A stretch of DNA of 56,012 bases from Streptomyces showdoensis (GTDB lineage Bacteria > Actinomycetota > Actinomycetes > Streptomycetales > Streptomycetaceae): the NCBI RefSeq assembly GCF_039535475.1, contig NZ_BAAAXG010000023.1:1-56012 (forward strand). The letters run 5' to 3'. Below are positions 8,629 to 18,300 of this stretch, one piece after another (the stretch's first letter is position 1; each line of letters opens with the position of its first letter). Position numbers and translations under genes: made by a program. A model generated the notes under the pieces. The model was not told where the DNA came from, made no database searches, and saw nothing but the letters and a program-made list of their open reading frames with translations.

Positions 8629-10587
8629 ATGGGAAGCAGCCGTACGACACGGCGCACATCACTGGGCATCGCGGCGGCCCTGCCGCTGCTCGCCGGCGCA
8701 CTCGCCGTCGGGATGCCGACGGCACAGGCCGCGACGCCGGTGCCCGGCGGCAGGGTGGCCCTGGAGGGGGCCCGGCCCGGTTGGGCCACCGCCTCGGCGG
8801 ACGAGGGTGGCACCGCCCCGTCCGCGCGGGTCGACGCCCGCGTCTACCTGGCCGGACGGGACCCGCAGGGCCTCACCGCGTACGCCGAGGCGGTCTCCGA
8901 CCCGGCGTCACCCCGCTACGGCGCCTACCTGACGCCCGACCAGGCACGCCGCCGCTTCGGCGCGGCACCGCAGCAGGTCGAGGCCGTCACGCGGTGGCTC
9001 CAGGGGGCCGGCCTCGCCGTCACCGGCACCAACGAGCACTACATAGCCGTCTCGGGTGACGTGGCCGCCGCCGAGAAGGCGTTCGCGACCCGGCTGCACG
9101 ACTACCGCAAGGGCTCGGCCACCTACCACGCCCCCACCTCCACCCCCTCCGCGCCCGGCGCCGTCGCCAAGGCGGTGCTGACGGTCACCGGCCTGGACAA
9201 CGCCCCGCACCGCGCCACCCACCAGGACGCCCTGCCCGGCCCGGGCGCCGGATTCCGCAACGCGGGCCCCTTCTCGACGTACTACGGGTCGAACATCGCC
9301 ACCTCGCTCCCGGACGCGTACGGCGCCAAGGTCCCGTACGCGGTCAGGGGCTACACCGGCAGGCAGCTGCGCGCCGCCTACGGCGCCGGCGCCCGCACCG
9401 GCAGGGGCGTCACCGTGGCCATCACCGACGCCTACGCCAGCCCGACCATCGCGGCCGACGCGCGGACGTACGCCGGGCGCCACGGCGACAAGGCGTACCG
9501 CGCCGGACAGCTCCGCCAGGTCACGCCGGCCGAGTACACGCACACCGAGGAGTGCGACGCCTCCGGCTGGTACGGAGAGGAGACCCTCGACGTCGAGGCC
9601 GTGCACGCGGTCGCGCCGGACGCCGACGTGGTCTACGTCGCGGGCGCGTCCTGCAACGACCCGGACCTGCTCGACGCCCTCGACAAGATCGTCGACAAGC
9701 GGCTCGCCGACATCGTCTCCAACTCCTGGGGCGACATCGAGGCCAACGAGACCCCGGAGATCGCGGCCGCCTACGACCGGACCTTCAAGCTCGGCGCGGT
9801 CGAGGGCATCGGCTTCTACTTCTCCTCCGGCGACAACGGCGACGAGGTCGCCAACACCGGGACCAAGCAGGTCGACACCCCGGCCAACTCGGCCTGGGTC
9901 ACGGCCGTCGGTGGCACCTCGCTCGCCGTCGGCAAGAACGACGCCTACCGCTTCGAGACCGGCTGGGGCACCCTGAAGGCGTCCCTCGCCGCGGACGGCT
10001 CCGGCTGGACCGGCTTCCCCGGCGCGTACACCAGCGGAGCGGGCGGCGGCACCAGCGCGACGGTCCGCCAGCCCGCCTACCAGCGCGGCGTCGTGCCCGA
10101 CGCGCTCGCCAAGGCGGCTGGCGCCGACCGCATGCGGACCGTCCCCGACATCGCGGCCGTCGGCGATCCCAACACGGGCTTCCTGGTCGGCCAGACGCAG
10201 ACCTGGCCCGACGGCTCGGTCTCGTACGACGAGTACCGCATCGGCGGCACCTCGCTGGCCGCCCCGGTCGTCGCGGGCCTCCAGGCGCTGGCGCAGCAGG
10301 CCCGGAACCTGCCGATCGGCTTCGCCAACCCCGGCATCTACGCCCGGTACGGCTCCCCGCTCTTCCACGACGTCACGGACCACCCGCTGGGCGCGGACCG
10401 CGACCTGGCCGTGGCCCGCAACGACTTCGCGAACGGCACGGACGCCACCGACGGCCTGGTCACCTCGGTGCGCAGCCTCGGCAAGGACAGCTCCCTGAGC
10501 GCGGTGCGGGGGTACGACATGGTCACCGGCGTCGGCTCCCCGGCGCCGGGCTACGTGGACTCCTACCGCTTCCCGTTCCGGCGTTGA
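8629..10587 (+). CDS. Secreted serine-carboxyl protease, S53 (sedolisin/kumamolisin) family
   Basis: A 652-residue pre-pro-enzyme. The signal peptide has a twin-Arg-like start (RTTRRTSLGIAAALPLLAGALAVG) and an AQA cleavage region near residue 35. A pro-kumamolisin activation domain follows (about 50-190; DPASPRYGAYLTPDQARRRF and ALHDYR-like motifs), then the catalytic domain. The S53 catalytic pair is Glu317 and Asp321 in GEETLDVEAVHAVAPDA, and the nucleophile is Ser542 in GGTSLAAPV; SNSWGD precedes a likely oxyanion Asp. The C-terminal FHDVTDHPLGAD region corresponds to the family calcium site, though only loosely. The family is secreted, activates by removing its propeptide, and usually works at acidic pH. 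The gene stands alone between two hairpins. Confidence 0.94.
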   Translation: MGSSRTTRRTSLGIAAALPLLAGALAVGMPTAQAATPVPGGRVALEGARPGWATASADEGGTAPSARVDARVYLAGRDPQGLTAYAEAVSDPASPRYGAYLTPDQARRRFGAAPQQVEAVTRWLQGAGLAVTGTNEHYIAVSGDVAAAEKAFATRLHDYRKGSATYHAPTSTPSAPGAVAKAVLTVTGLDNAPHRATHQDALPGPGAGFRNAGPFSTYYGSNIATSLPDAYGAKVPYAVRGYTGRQLRAAYGAGARTGRGVTVAITDAYASPTIAADARTYAGRHGDKAYRAGQLRQVTPAEYTHTEECDASGWYGEETLDVEAVHAVAPDADVVYVAGASCNDPDLLDALDKIVDKRLADIVSNSWGDIEANETPEIAAAYDRTFKLGAVEGIGFYFSSGDNGDEVANTGTKQVDTPANSAWVTAVGGTSLAVGKNDAYRFETGWGTLKASLAADGSGWTGFPGAYTSGAGGGTSATVRQPAYQRGVVPDALAKAAGADRMRTVPDIAAVGDPNTGFLVGQTQTWPDGSVSYDEYRIGGTSLAAPVVAGLQALAQQARNLPIGFANPGIYARYGSPLFHDVTDHPLGADRDLAVARNDFANGTDATDGLVTSVRSLGKDSSLSAVRGYDMVTGVGSPAPGYVDSYRFPFRR

Positions 10588-10724
10588 CGTTCCGGCGTTG
10601 ACGTTGCGGCGTTGAGGTTCCGGCGCTGACGGCGCTGACGGCGCTGACGGCGCTGACGTAGCGGCCGAGCGGCCGAGCGGCCGAGCGGCTGAGCGACCGA
10701 GGGGCCGAGGGGCCGAGGGGCCGA
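10588..10724. repeat. Short tandem repeats after the protease gene
   Basis: Runs of CGTTGACGTTCCGG-like, then GGCGCTGAC (four copies near 10622-10657), GGCCGAGC (three copies near 10662-10688) and GGGGCCGA (several near 10700-10724) units. It has no coding character and leads directly into the terminator hairpin. Confidence 0.8.
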
Positions 10725-10765
10725 GGGGCCGGTGCGGGTGGGGTCACCTCACCCGCACCGGCCCC
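10725..10765 (+). terminator. Strong hairpin terminator after the S53 protease
   Basis: Perfect 16-bp inverted repeat (GGGGCCGGTGCGGGTG / CACCCGCACCGGCCCC) around a 9-nt loop, followed by TTCGTCAT. It should stop transcription from the protease gene before the regulator gene. Confidence 0.9.
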
Positions 10766-10852
10766 TTCGTCATGTCCCGCCGAAGGAGCGCGCGGGAGCG
10801 GAGGCCGCGCGTCCGGAAAATCCTCGCGGAAGCCGGGGCGAAACCCCTTGCG

Positions 10853-10878
10853 CAATGGTCAAGAAGTGTTGACCATTG
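10853..10878. promoter_or_regulatory. Inverted-repeat operator upstream of the ArsR-like regulator
   Basis: CAATGGTCAA, a 6-nt spacer, then TTGACCATTG: a perfect 10-bp inverted repeat ending 4 bp before the regulator's start codon. Its position over the likely promoter or leader, and the winged-helix product downstream, suggest the regulator's own operator. Confidence 0.8.
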
Positions 10879-10882
10879 GGCC

Positions 10883-11422
10883 ATGCCAACCGATGATCTT
10901 CCCGAGACGTTCCACGTCACCACCGACGAACAACTACGCGCCGTCTCCAACCTGACGCGGCACCGCATCATGGCCGTGCTCCGCTTCGAGCCCGCGACCA
11001 TCACCCAGATCGCCGAGCGGATCGGCCTCGCCAAAGGCAGCTCCAGCTACCACGTACGGCTGCTGGAGCGCGCCGGCCTGGTGAAGGTGGTGCGCACGCG
11101 CAAGGTGCGCGGCGTCACCGAGCGGTACTACGCGATGGCCGCACGGACGATCGAGCTGCCGGACCCGGGCGAGGGAGCCCCGGACATGCTGATGCGGCAC
11201 GCGGTCGCCGACCTGGAGGCGGCTCCGGCGGACGCCGAGCGCCACGTGGGAATGGCCCACCTGCGCCTCACCGAGGAGCAGTTCACGGAGCTGGGCGAAC
11301 GGCTGCAGGCGCTCGCGGACGAGTACCGGAAGCTGTCCGACCCCTCGCTGCCGGACGCCTCGTTCGTCTTCGCACTCTTCCACCCGGGAACGGGCCCGCG
11401 CGCCGAGGAGGACGCCAAGTGA
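10883..11422 (+). CDS. ArsR-like winged-helix transcriptional regulator
   Basis: A 179-residue protein with an N-terminal winged helix-turn-helix (about residues 15-80). It shows LTRHRIMAVLRFEPATITQI, recognition-helix region AKGSSSYHVRLLERAGLV and wing VVRTRKVRGVTERYY, as in the HTH_20/ArsR group. The C-terminal half is helical, without the cysteine metal sites of ArsR/SmtB proteins. I start at ATG 10883 (MPTDDLPETF), right after the inverted repeat; a longer in-frame start at 10772 would place the operator inside the gene. The stop overlaps the next start as GTGA, so regulator and exporter are co-transcribed. The likely role is repressor of its own operon, released by a ligand of the exporter (inference). 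Confidence 0.88.
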   Translation: MPTDDLPETFHVTTDEQLRAVSNLTRHRIMAVLRFEPATITQIAERIGLAKGSSSYHVRLLERAGLVKVVRTRKVRGVTERYYAMAARTIELPDPGEGAPDMLMRHAVADLEAAPADAERHVGMAHLRLTEEQFTELGERLQALADEYRKLSDPSLPDASFVFALFHPGTGPRAEEDAK

Positions 11423-12705
11423 CCTCGGACGTGAAGAAGCTCCCGACCGGGTTCGGACGCCTCTGGACCGCGCAGACGGTCTCCTCGCTCGGCGACGGCG
11501 TCATGCACGCCGCACTGCCGTTGCTTGCCCTGACGCTCACGCGGGATCCGATGGCTCTCGCCGTCGTCACGGCCGCCGGAACGCTGCCGTGGCTGCTCTT
11601 CGGTCTGCTCGGCGGTGCGCTGGTGGACCGCTGGGACCGCCGGCGCACGATGTGGGTGACGGACGCGGCGCGCGCGGTTCTGCTCGCGGTCCCGGCGGCA
11701 GCGGCCGCGCTCGACCTGCTCAGCATTCCCCTGCTCGCGGTCGTCGCCTTCCTCCTCGGCCTCGGCGGACTCTTCTTCGACACGGCCGCCACGGCCTACC
11801 TCCCGGACCTGCTCGGCCGCGACCCCGCGCTCCTGGAGCGCGCCAACGCCCGCCTGCGCGGCACCCAGACCGCCGCGTCCGGCTTCGCCGGGCCGCCCGC
11901 GGGCAGCGCCCTCCTCGCTCTCGGACGGACGGTCCCGCTGCTCGCCGACGCGGTCTCCTTCGCCTTCTCCGCGCTCCTCGTGCGATCGCTCCCCGCCATG
12001 CCCCGCCCCGTGCCGCAGGCCCGCGAGTCGCTGCTGCGACAGGCCCGGGCCGGCGCCTCGTACGTACTCCGGGACCAGGTGCTGCTCGGACTCGCGCTGC
12101 GCCCGGCGGTCGGGAACATCGCCTTCGTCGCCATGGAGACCGTGCTGGCCCTCTTCGCCCACGACCGCCTCGGCATCGGCACCTTCGGCTTCGGCCTGCT
12201 CCTCACGGCGGAGGCCACCGGCGGCCTGTTCGGCGCGGGCATCGCCTCCTTCCTCGGCCGGCGACTGGGCACCGGCGCCGCCCTCACCTGCACGGCCGCC
12301 GTCGAGGGACTCGCCATCCTCGGCCTCGCCACGGCCTCGAACCCGTACGTGGCCGGCCTCGCGCTCGCCGTCTGCGGAGCGGGCGTGGGCGCCACCATGG
12401 TGCTCGCCCCCTCACTCCGCCAGGCGATCGTCCCCGCCCACCTCATGGGCCGGGTCACCTCCACCTCCCGGATGGTCGGCATGTGCGCCGCCCCGTTCGG
12501 CGCGGTCCTCAGCGGCTGGCTGGCCACCGCGTACGACGTCCGCACCCCGCTCTACACCGCCGCCGGCCTCCTGCTCGTCATGACCGTCGTCACGTCCACG
12601 ATGACGAGCAACCGCCGCGTCGAGGCGGCGCGGCAAGCAGCCGCCCGCACCGCTGAAGCGGACGGCGCGGAGTCCCCGGATCCCGTTCAGGAGCACGCCC
12701 GTTAG
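11419..12705 (+). CDS. MFS exporter, EntS-like (MFS_3)
   Basis: A 428-residue integral membrane protein with the alternating hydrophobic pattern of twelve segments. It begins with LWTAQTVSSLGDGVMHAALPLLALTLT, the typical opening of the enterobactin/tetracenomycin-like MFS_3 exporters. The cytoplasmic loop 2-3 motif GGALVDRWDRRRTMWVTD is clear, and RVTSTSRMVGMCAAPFGAVLSGWLA corresponds to the second half's counterpart. GTG start overlapping the regulator stop. It is the only other gene of this two-gene operon, so it is likely to export the compound sensed by the regulator. Substrate not predictable. Confidence 0.9.
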   Translation: MTSDVKKLPTGFGRLWTAQTVSSLGDGVMHAALPLLALTLTRDPMALAVVTAAGTLPWLLFGLLGGALVDRWDRRRTMWVTDAARAVLLAVPAAAAALDLLSIPLLAVVAFLLGLGGLFFDTAATAYLPDLLGRDPALLERANARLRGTQTAASGFAGPPAGSALLALGRTVPLLADAVSFAFSALLVRSLPAMPRPVPQARESLLRQARAGASYVLRDQVLLGLALRPAVGNIAFVAMETVLALFAHDRLGIGTFGFGLLLTAEATGGLFGAGIASFLGRRLGTGAALTCTAAVEGLAILGLATASNPYVAGLALAVCGAGVGATMVLAPSLRQAIVPAHLMGRVTSTSRMVGMCAAPFGAVLSGWLATAYDVRTPLYTAAGLLLVMTVVTSTMTSNRRVEAARQAAARTAEADGAESPDPVQEHAR

Positions 12706-12740
12706 GGCTCCACGAGGCGAGGACGTGGAACCGGCGCAGA

Positions 12741-12810
12741 GCCCGGATCGGCCGGCCGCGCTCGGCTCGCCGCTGCTCGGTTCGGATGGCCACGCCCGGA
12801 TCGGCCGGCC
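12741..12810. repeat. Direct repeat of 17 bp between convergent genes
   Basis: GCCCGGATCGGCCGGCC occurs at 12741-12757 and 12794-12810, in the 168-bp gap between the convergent MFS and EcsC genes. Each copy contains the palindrome GGCCGGCC. It may help bidirectional termination. Confidence 0.8.
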
Positions 12811-12873
12811 CCGCCCCGCCCTGCCCGCCCTGCCCGGCTCGGCCGGCTCGGCCCGGTCCGCCCGGCCCCGGGG

Positions 12874-14016
12874 TCAGCGGCGCTCGCAGCGGTACCGCAG
12901 CTCGGCGATGAGAGCTTTCTCCTGCGCGTTGAGATCCCCGTCGACCGTGGCGACCCGTTCGGCGGCGTCGACGACGTCGGAGAGATCCCCGGACTCGGCG
13001 TCGATGCGCTCCCACACGTCGGCCGGGTCGATGGTGACCACGTGGGCGAGCCGCTCGTCGTCCACCTGATGCCGCTCCCGCGCGAGCCGCGTCAGCTGCC
13101 GGAACAGCAGGCTCTCGGTGTCGGCGATCTTGCCGTCGGCGTTGATGACGAGCCAGGCGACCCACAGCATCAGCCGCGGATGCCGGGTGCGGCGGACCAG
13201 GGTGTCGGCGAGTTCGATCACTTCCGCCTCGCCCCGGAACACGGACTGGGCGTGACGCCCGGCGGCCACGGTCGTGTAGCGGTTCACGAGGATGGTGAGG
13301 GGGATCCCGACGCCGGGGATGCCGAACTTGATGATGTTGCGCTGCAGGAGGTGCTTCCCGATGATCGGAAGGCTCTTCGCGGCGGCCAGGACCGGACCGG
13401 AGTAGATCTTCTTGATGACCTGCCGGACCAGGGCGGGTACGAACTTCAGGCTGCCGCGGGCGGTCTCCCCGGCCTTGATCCCGAAGGCCACCCGGACGAG
13501 CTTCATCATGTCCTCCGGATCGTCCACGTCCAGGGGAATCCGGTAGATCACCGCGATGTCGTGAGCCAGGCGCAGCTGCAACTGCGTGATGAACGTCAGA
13601 TCCACCATGAACGTGACCACCCCGGCCGGCACCGCGGCGGGGCTCGCGCCGCCCAGCGACCCGATCGTCGCGGCGATCGTCCCGGTGTAGAGGCTGGAGG
13701 TGATCCCGCCCTCGATCATGGCGCTCTTCGCCGCCAGCTTGATCTGCTGCCCGACGACGCCGTCCGCGGGCACGCCCTTGTACTTCTCCTGGAAGTACTC
13801 CCAGGTGGCCTTCCCCGTGTACGACCGCAGCGCCTGCGCGCAGAGCTTCGTGAACCAGCCGCCCGACTTGATCTCGTCCGCGCTCAGCCCTTTGACGAAC
13901 TCCCGCAGCCTCTCCCGCTCCTGCTCGACGGCTTCTCGGTCGGCTGCGTCGTACGCGGCGTCGTCGGCGTCATCGGCGGTGGCGTCGGCGGCGGAGCCGG
14001 GCAGCAGTTCGGTCAC
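12874..14016 (-). CDS. EcsC-family protein with C-terminal TerB-like domain
   Basis: A 380-residue protein. An acidic, Ala/Asp-rich N-terminus (about 1-35) leads to an EcsC-like helical region with hydrophobic stretches (TSSLYTGTIAATIGSLGG, AAVPAGVVTFMVDLTFITQL, FGIPGVGIPLTILVNRY). The C-terminal TerB-like part shows LWVAWLVINADGKIADTESL and ERVATVDGDLNAQEKALIAEL, resembling the paired acidic motifs of tellurite-resistance TerB domains. The GTG start is chosen because GGGAGGGGAC lies just upstream. The frame stays open about 75 codons further (ATG at 14241), so a longer form cannot be excluded. The gene diverges from the DUF4132-MoxR module at 14482 and may belong to it functionally (inference). 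Biochemical role unknown. Confidence 0.85.
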   Translation of the reverse strand: MTELLPGSAADATADDADDAAYDAADREAVEQERERLREFVKGLSADEIKSGGWFTKLCAQALRSYTGKATWEYFQEKYKGVPADGVVGQQIKLAAKSAMIEGGITSSLYTGTIAATIGSLGGASPAAVPAGVVTFMVDLTFITQLQLRLAHDIAVIYRIPLDVDDPEDMMKLVRVAFGIKAGETARGSLKFVPALVRQVIKKIYSGPVLAAAKSLPIIGKHLLQRNIIKFGIPGVGIPLTILVNRYTTVAAGRHAQSVFRGEAEVIELADTLVRRTRHPRLMLWVAWLVINADGKIADTESLLFRQLTRLARERHQVDDERLAHVVTIDPADVWERIDAESGDLSDVVDAAERVATVDGDLNAQEKALIAELRYRCERR

Positions 14017-14481
14017 AGCGGGGTCCCCTCCCAGATGGTGCGGTGCCCCGCAAGGCTGCCAGATACGGGCATCGGGCACGCGGTCCTTCGCGAGGTCCAC
14101 CGGGTTGGGCAGGAAGCTGTGGACGTGCCCGGGCTGATGGGACCGCACCAGCACGTCACCCAGCGCCCGGGCCGTGGGCGCGTGGTGCGGGACGACCGGG
14201 GCGATGAAGCCCGCCCTCACGAACGCCGCGGCCCCTCGCATGGCCGACCGCGGAGCGGCCGCCCAGCCACGTGCCTGCCCGGCCCGGACGGGCCCCGACG
14301 CGCCCCGACGCGCCCCGGCCGGGCTCGACCCGGCACGCGCCGGCAGCGCCCGACCCAGCCTCGAACACCCGTTGTCAGTGCCCCTCGTTAGTCTCCTCCA
14401 CATGCCGCAGCTCAGGGGTTTCGAACCCCCTTTTTCGGGCTGCGCCGAGACATCTGACGGACAGGCGGAGGGGCACGGCTG
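14017..14481. other. Divergent intergenic region before the DUF4132 module
   Basis: 465 bp between the EcsC-like gene (leftward) and the DUF4132 gene (rightward). The left half keeps an open frame continuous with the EcsC gene up to ATG 14241, with plausible codon use, so it may encode an N-terminal extension. The right half holds GC-rich C/G-repeats, a possible -10 hexamer TAGTCT at 14389-14394, a hairpin with T-run at 14415-14435 and the DUF4132 ribosome site (GGCGGAGGGG). Confidence 0.5.
14415..14435 (+). terminator. Small hairpin with T-run upstream of the DUF4132 gene
   Basis: GGGGTT-TCG-AACCCC followed by CTTTTT, a classical intrinsic-terminator shape 47 bp before the DUF4132 start. 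It may insulate the module, or act as an attenuator if transcription starts upstream of it near 14395. Confidence 0.5.
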
Positions 14482-15348
14482 ATGGCGTGGCTGGCAGCGG
14501 GTGAGGGGTACGAGATCACCCTCGAGGACGGGCGTGTGGTCGCACGGCGCGTCGGGGGGAAGCAGTTGAAGGCACTGCCGAAGGCGTTGCGCGACAGTGC
14601 CGAGGTGGACCGGCTGCGGCGGCTCGCCGAGTGGCTGGACCGGCACGCCGCCTCGTGCGTGGCGCAGGTGGACGCGTGGATGGTGTCCTCGCTCCCGGTG
14701 CCGACCGAGCTGATCGCGCGGGTGTGGCGGGACGAGGCGTGGCAGGCGGCCCTGCGGGACATGGCCGTCGTCGGCGACGACCCCGACGAGGTCGGCTTCC
14801 TGCGGGACGTCACCGCCGACGGGGAGCTCAAGGTGGTCGACCTCGACGGCGAGACCGTCCGGCTGGCACCCCGCACGGTGACGCTGCCCCACCCCGTCCT
14901 CCTCCCGGACCTGGACGACGTACGGGACTTCGCCGCCGACCTCGGCATCACCCAGAACGTGGAGCAGATCCACCGGGCCACCTGGGAGCGGCCGGACGGG
15001 CCCGGCGCCGGGCAGCCCGAGACCGCCACCGAGGTACGGGACTACGCGGGCGGGAAGTTCGCCTCCCGGTTCGGCCTCGCCGCCCGCGCCACGAACCTCG
15101 GCTACCGGGTGTCCGGCGGCTACGCCACCTGCAAGGTGCGCGACGGGGGCCGCAGCACGGAGGCGTCGGTGTGGATCGGCGAGCCGTACTGGGACGGGGA
15201 GTCGGAGACCGGCGGACTGAGCTGGCACGACGAGGACGGCCGCGCGGTGCGGCTGAGCGAGGTCGGACCGGTGGCCTGGTCCGAGGGGATGCGCATGGCC
15301 GCGGCGCTGTACGCCGGCCGCACGATCGAAGAGGGTGGGAACGCGTGA
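14482..15348 (+). CDS. DUF4132 domain protein (YehI/MolR-related)
   Basis: A 288-residue soluble protein matching what I recall of the DUF4132 domain: EGYEITLEDGRVVARRVGGK, WLDRHAASCVAQVDAWMVSSLPVP, TLPHPVLLPDLDDVRDFAADLGI, GGYATCKVRDGG and GPVAWSEGMRMAAALYAGR. In E. coli the much larger YehI/MolR proteins carry this domain beside yehL, yehM, yehP and yehQ; here the same neighbours follow. The ATG start is preceded by GGCGGAGGGG. The stop overlaps the next start (GTGA), so it is the first gene of a coupled operon. No catalytic motif is evident; the domain's biochemical role is unknown. Confidence 0.85.
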   Translation: MAWLAAGEGYEITLEDGRVVARRVGGKQLKALPKALRDSAEVDRLRRLAEWLDRHAASCVAQVDAWMVSSLPVPTELIARVWRDEAWQAALRDMAVVGDDPDEVGFLRDVTADGELKVVDLDGETVRLAPRTVTLPHPVLLPDLDDVRDFAADLGITQNVEQIHRATWERPDGPGAGQPETATEVRDYAGGKFASRFGLAARATNLGYRVSGGYATCKVRDGGRSTEASVWIGEPYWDGESETGGLSWHDEDGRAVRLSEVGPVAWSEGMRMAAALYAGRTIEEGGNA

Positions 15349-18300
15349 CCGGCACGGACATCGACGACAACAAGGAGCTGCTCGCGGCGGGAGCGGTGCT
15401 CCCGGCCGACGCGAAGGACGCGGGCCCCTCGGCGGTCGAGCTGACCGCACGCGCCTACCGCCACGCGGTGTTCGCGGAGGACCGCGTCGTCGTACGGCTG
15501 GCCGCGGCCGAACTCGGCCCCGCCGAGGACCTCGCCGCCGGCTTCCTCGGCTTCGAACCGGAGGGCGAGCCGACGGTGGTCGGTCTCGGCCGGCGCCAGG
15601 AGCTCGGCTTCCCCGAGTGGGTGCTGGTGCACCACCCGGAGGACGGACACCACGCCCTCGCCGTCGTGCCGGAGCTGGACCGGCTCGCGCGGCAGGCCAG
15701 GACCAAGCCCAAGGCAGCCCTGGACGCCTGCCACGAGCTGGCCGGCCGGCTCGCCTCGGCCGTCCCGCACTTCCTCCCCGTCTTCTACGAGCAGGCCGCG
15801 CGGGTCTTCCTCGGTGTCGAGAACCCCACGTACGCCGGTCAGCTCTTCGGCCGTGCCCGCACGAGCGAGGCGCAGCACGGGCTGACCGTCGACGAGGACC
15901 GGCTCGACGCCGTGTTCCTGGAGTTCGCCCTGGCCGGCGCCCTGCCGGTCAAGGTGCTCACCGGCTACGGCAAGGAACTGTCGGCACGGCTCGCGCCCGT
16001 CGAGGCGTACGAGCGGTTCCGGCGGCTGTGCGTGCGCCGGACGGCGGGCGGGCTCGCGCCCTCGGCCCAGGCCGCGACGGAGCTGAAGAGGCTGGCCCGG
16101 GCCGCCGCCCTGCCGGGGAACGAGGCCGAGCAGGACTACCTCGCCGAGATCCTGCCGCTCCCGGCGACGCTGCGGGCCGCGGCCGGCTGGTGGAAGTCGC
16201 ACCGCGGCGCGCTCGTCGCCCTGGCCCGGCGCGTCCCGTCCGTGCGCGGCACGCTGCTGACGATGACCCCGCCCGGGGACAGCGGGGAGATGACCGAGCT
16301 GTGGCTCGGCATCCTCGCGGACTCCGGCGCCGACGCCGGACTCGTCGACGCGGACCTGCCGCCGGAGGAGCAGTGCTCCGACGGCGCCGCGGGCTGGCTG
16401 GAGCGCTTCCACACCAGCCGGCACCGCGGCTGGGGGCCGCGCCCCACGCCCCCCGCGCTCCTCGAACTGGTGCGGCGGGCGGCCGGCCGGCTCCGTGCCG
16501 ACCTGGCCGCCCGGCCCGAGGGCGAGCGGTTCCTGCGGATCGGCGTCGAGGACGTGGACCTGCTGGACCTCCTGCTCTCGCTGGACATCGCCATCGCCGA
16601 CCCCGAGGACCAGGAGGCCCGCAACCGGCGGGGCCAGGCCCTGAACCTGTCGGACTGGGCACGCGGCGAGGAGCGGCGGGACCTGGCCGCGCTCGCCGCC
16701 GACCCCCGCTTCCGCCCCGCCTTCCGGCGCGCGGCGGACGGCTACAACAGCCCGTCCACCGGCACCGACGTGATGCGCCGGCTCGCCGCCTCGACCGGTG
16801 GGCGTCCGATGCTCGCCGAGTGGATGCGGGACGTCGCCCGGGCCTCCGTGGCGGCCGGACTGCCCGGACTGCCGAACGCCATCGAGCGGCTCTCCTGGCT
16901 GCCCTCCGAGGCACTCGCGCTCGCCCCGCAGGAGGTCGCGGCCGCGGCCGCCGCCGACCTCGGGGAGACCGTGGCCCGCACCCTGCGCGGCGGCCTGTGG
17001 GAGGAGCTCGGCTGGCCCGCCTGGGAGGAGGCGCTCACCGAGCTGGCCCCCGGACGGAACAGCACCGAGGGCCTGACCGTCGCCGAGGCCTGGCCGTACC
17101 TGATCGTGGCCAACGCGACCCAGGTCCGCGTCATCGACGCCGAATCCACCGTCCTCGTGCACGACCTCCGCGGCGTGCCCTCCGCCAACGTGTGGCGGAC
17201 GGGCTTCCACTACGTGGACGGTGCGCTGCTGGTGTTCTGGAGCACGTACGGACAGCGCGGACCGCAGGGCTACTGGCACACCGCGCCCGACACGGTCTTC
17301 GACCTCGTCGGCGCCGACCAGTGGGCCATGCGCTCGCAGCACCCCAGCCTGCCGCTGCCCGGCGGCGGCCGCACCACCGGCGGCGGCGTCCTCCACGCCG
17401 GCGACACGAAGCTGCCGGCGGAGCGCTCGCTGATCTCCGACGGCACCTCGTACTGGGTGTGGGAGAACGGCGACGGCGAGGACAAGGGCGGCTGGCTCGA
17501 GTACGACCCGGTGGGCGGCGCCCACGGACGCCGTTCACAGCCCGGCTTCCTCGCCGACGCACTGCTGGGGCACGCCCCCGGCGCCGAGCTGGCCGCCGCC
17601 TCGTCCTGGCTGCGCCCCGCCCCGGCGGTGGAGGGCTCGGCCCAGGGACCGTCCGAGGGCGGACTCCTCGGCTGGCGCGTCGTGCGGCTGCCGGACGGCA
17701 GCCACCACGGCGAGGACGCCACCGGACGGTCCGTCACCGTTCCGAAGAGCGCCGACAGGCCGGTCGGCCTGCTGACGTTCCCCGGCGACGACCGGCCCCG
17801 TGCGCTGACCCAGCAGTGGCGCGAACTGTCGCTCAGCGACCCGGAGGGCGTGGTCACCACCACGGCCCGCTTCGACCACCGCGACGAGCTGTACGGGACC
17901 GCGGGGAAGGCCCTGCCGCCGCTGGCGTACCTGTACCTGCTGCGCGCGCGTGACCCGGAGGGATCGGCGGCACTGCGCGGCGTCGACGCGGAGACCGCCG
18001 GCGTCCTGCTGAAGGCGGCCATGCGGGCGGAACGGGCGGCCGACCTGCCCGGGCTCGTCAGCGCCGCACTGCCGCGGCTCTCGGCCCCCGAGCTGATCGC
18101 CGGCGTGGTGAAGGTGCTGCGCTTCGCGGTCCGGCAGCAGAAGGCCCTGGACGACGTGGCCGCCCGCCTCGACCCGACGACCGGGGCCGTCGAGACACGA
18201 GTCCAGGGACCCAGCGACCAGCTGATCGGCAGGGCCCTCCAGGGCATCGTCGGCTCCGGCTACTCCCGCTACGGCTCGGACGAGGACGTGACCCACCGCT

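Noticed and set aside
14415..14429. tRNA T-arm-like GGGGTTCGAAACCCC on the minus strand
   Set aside because: No cloverleaf around it; better explained as a hairpin followed by a T-run.
12874..15450. Minus-strand frame of 858 codons covering the EcsC gene
   Set aside because: Beyond 14241 it runs antisense through the DUF4132 gene with low-complexity sequence. The real start is the GTG at 14016 or at most ATG 14241.
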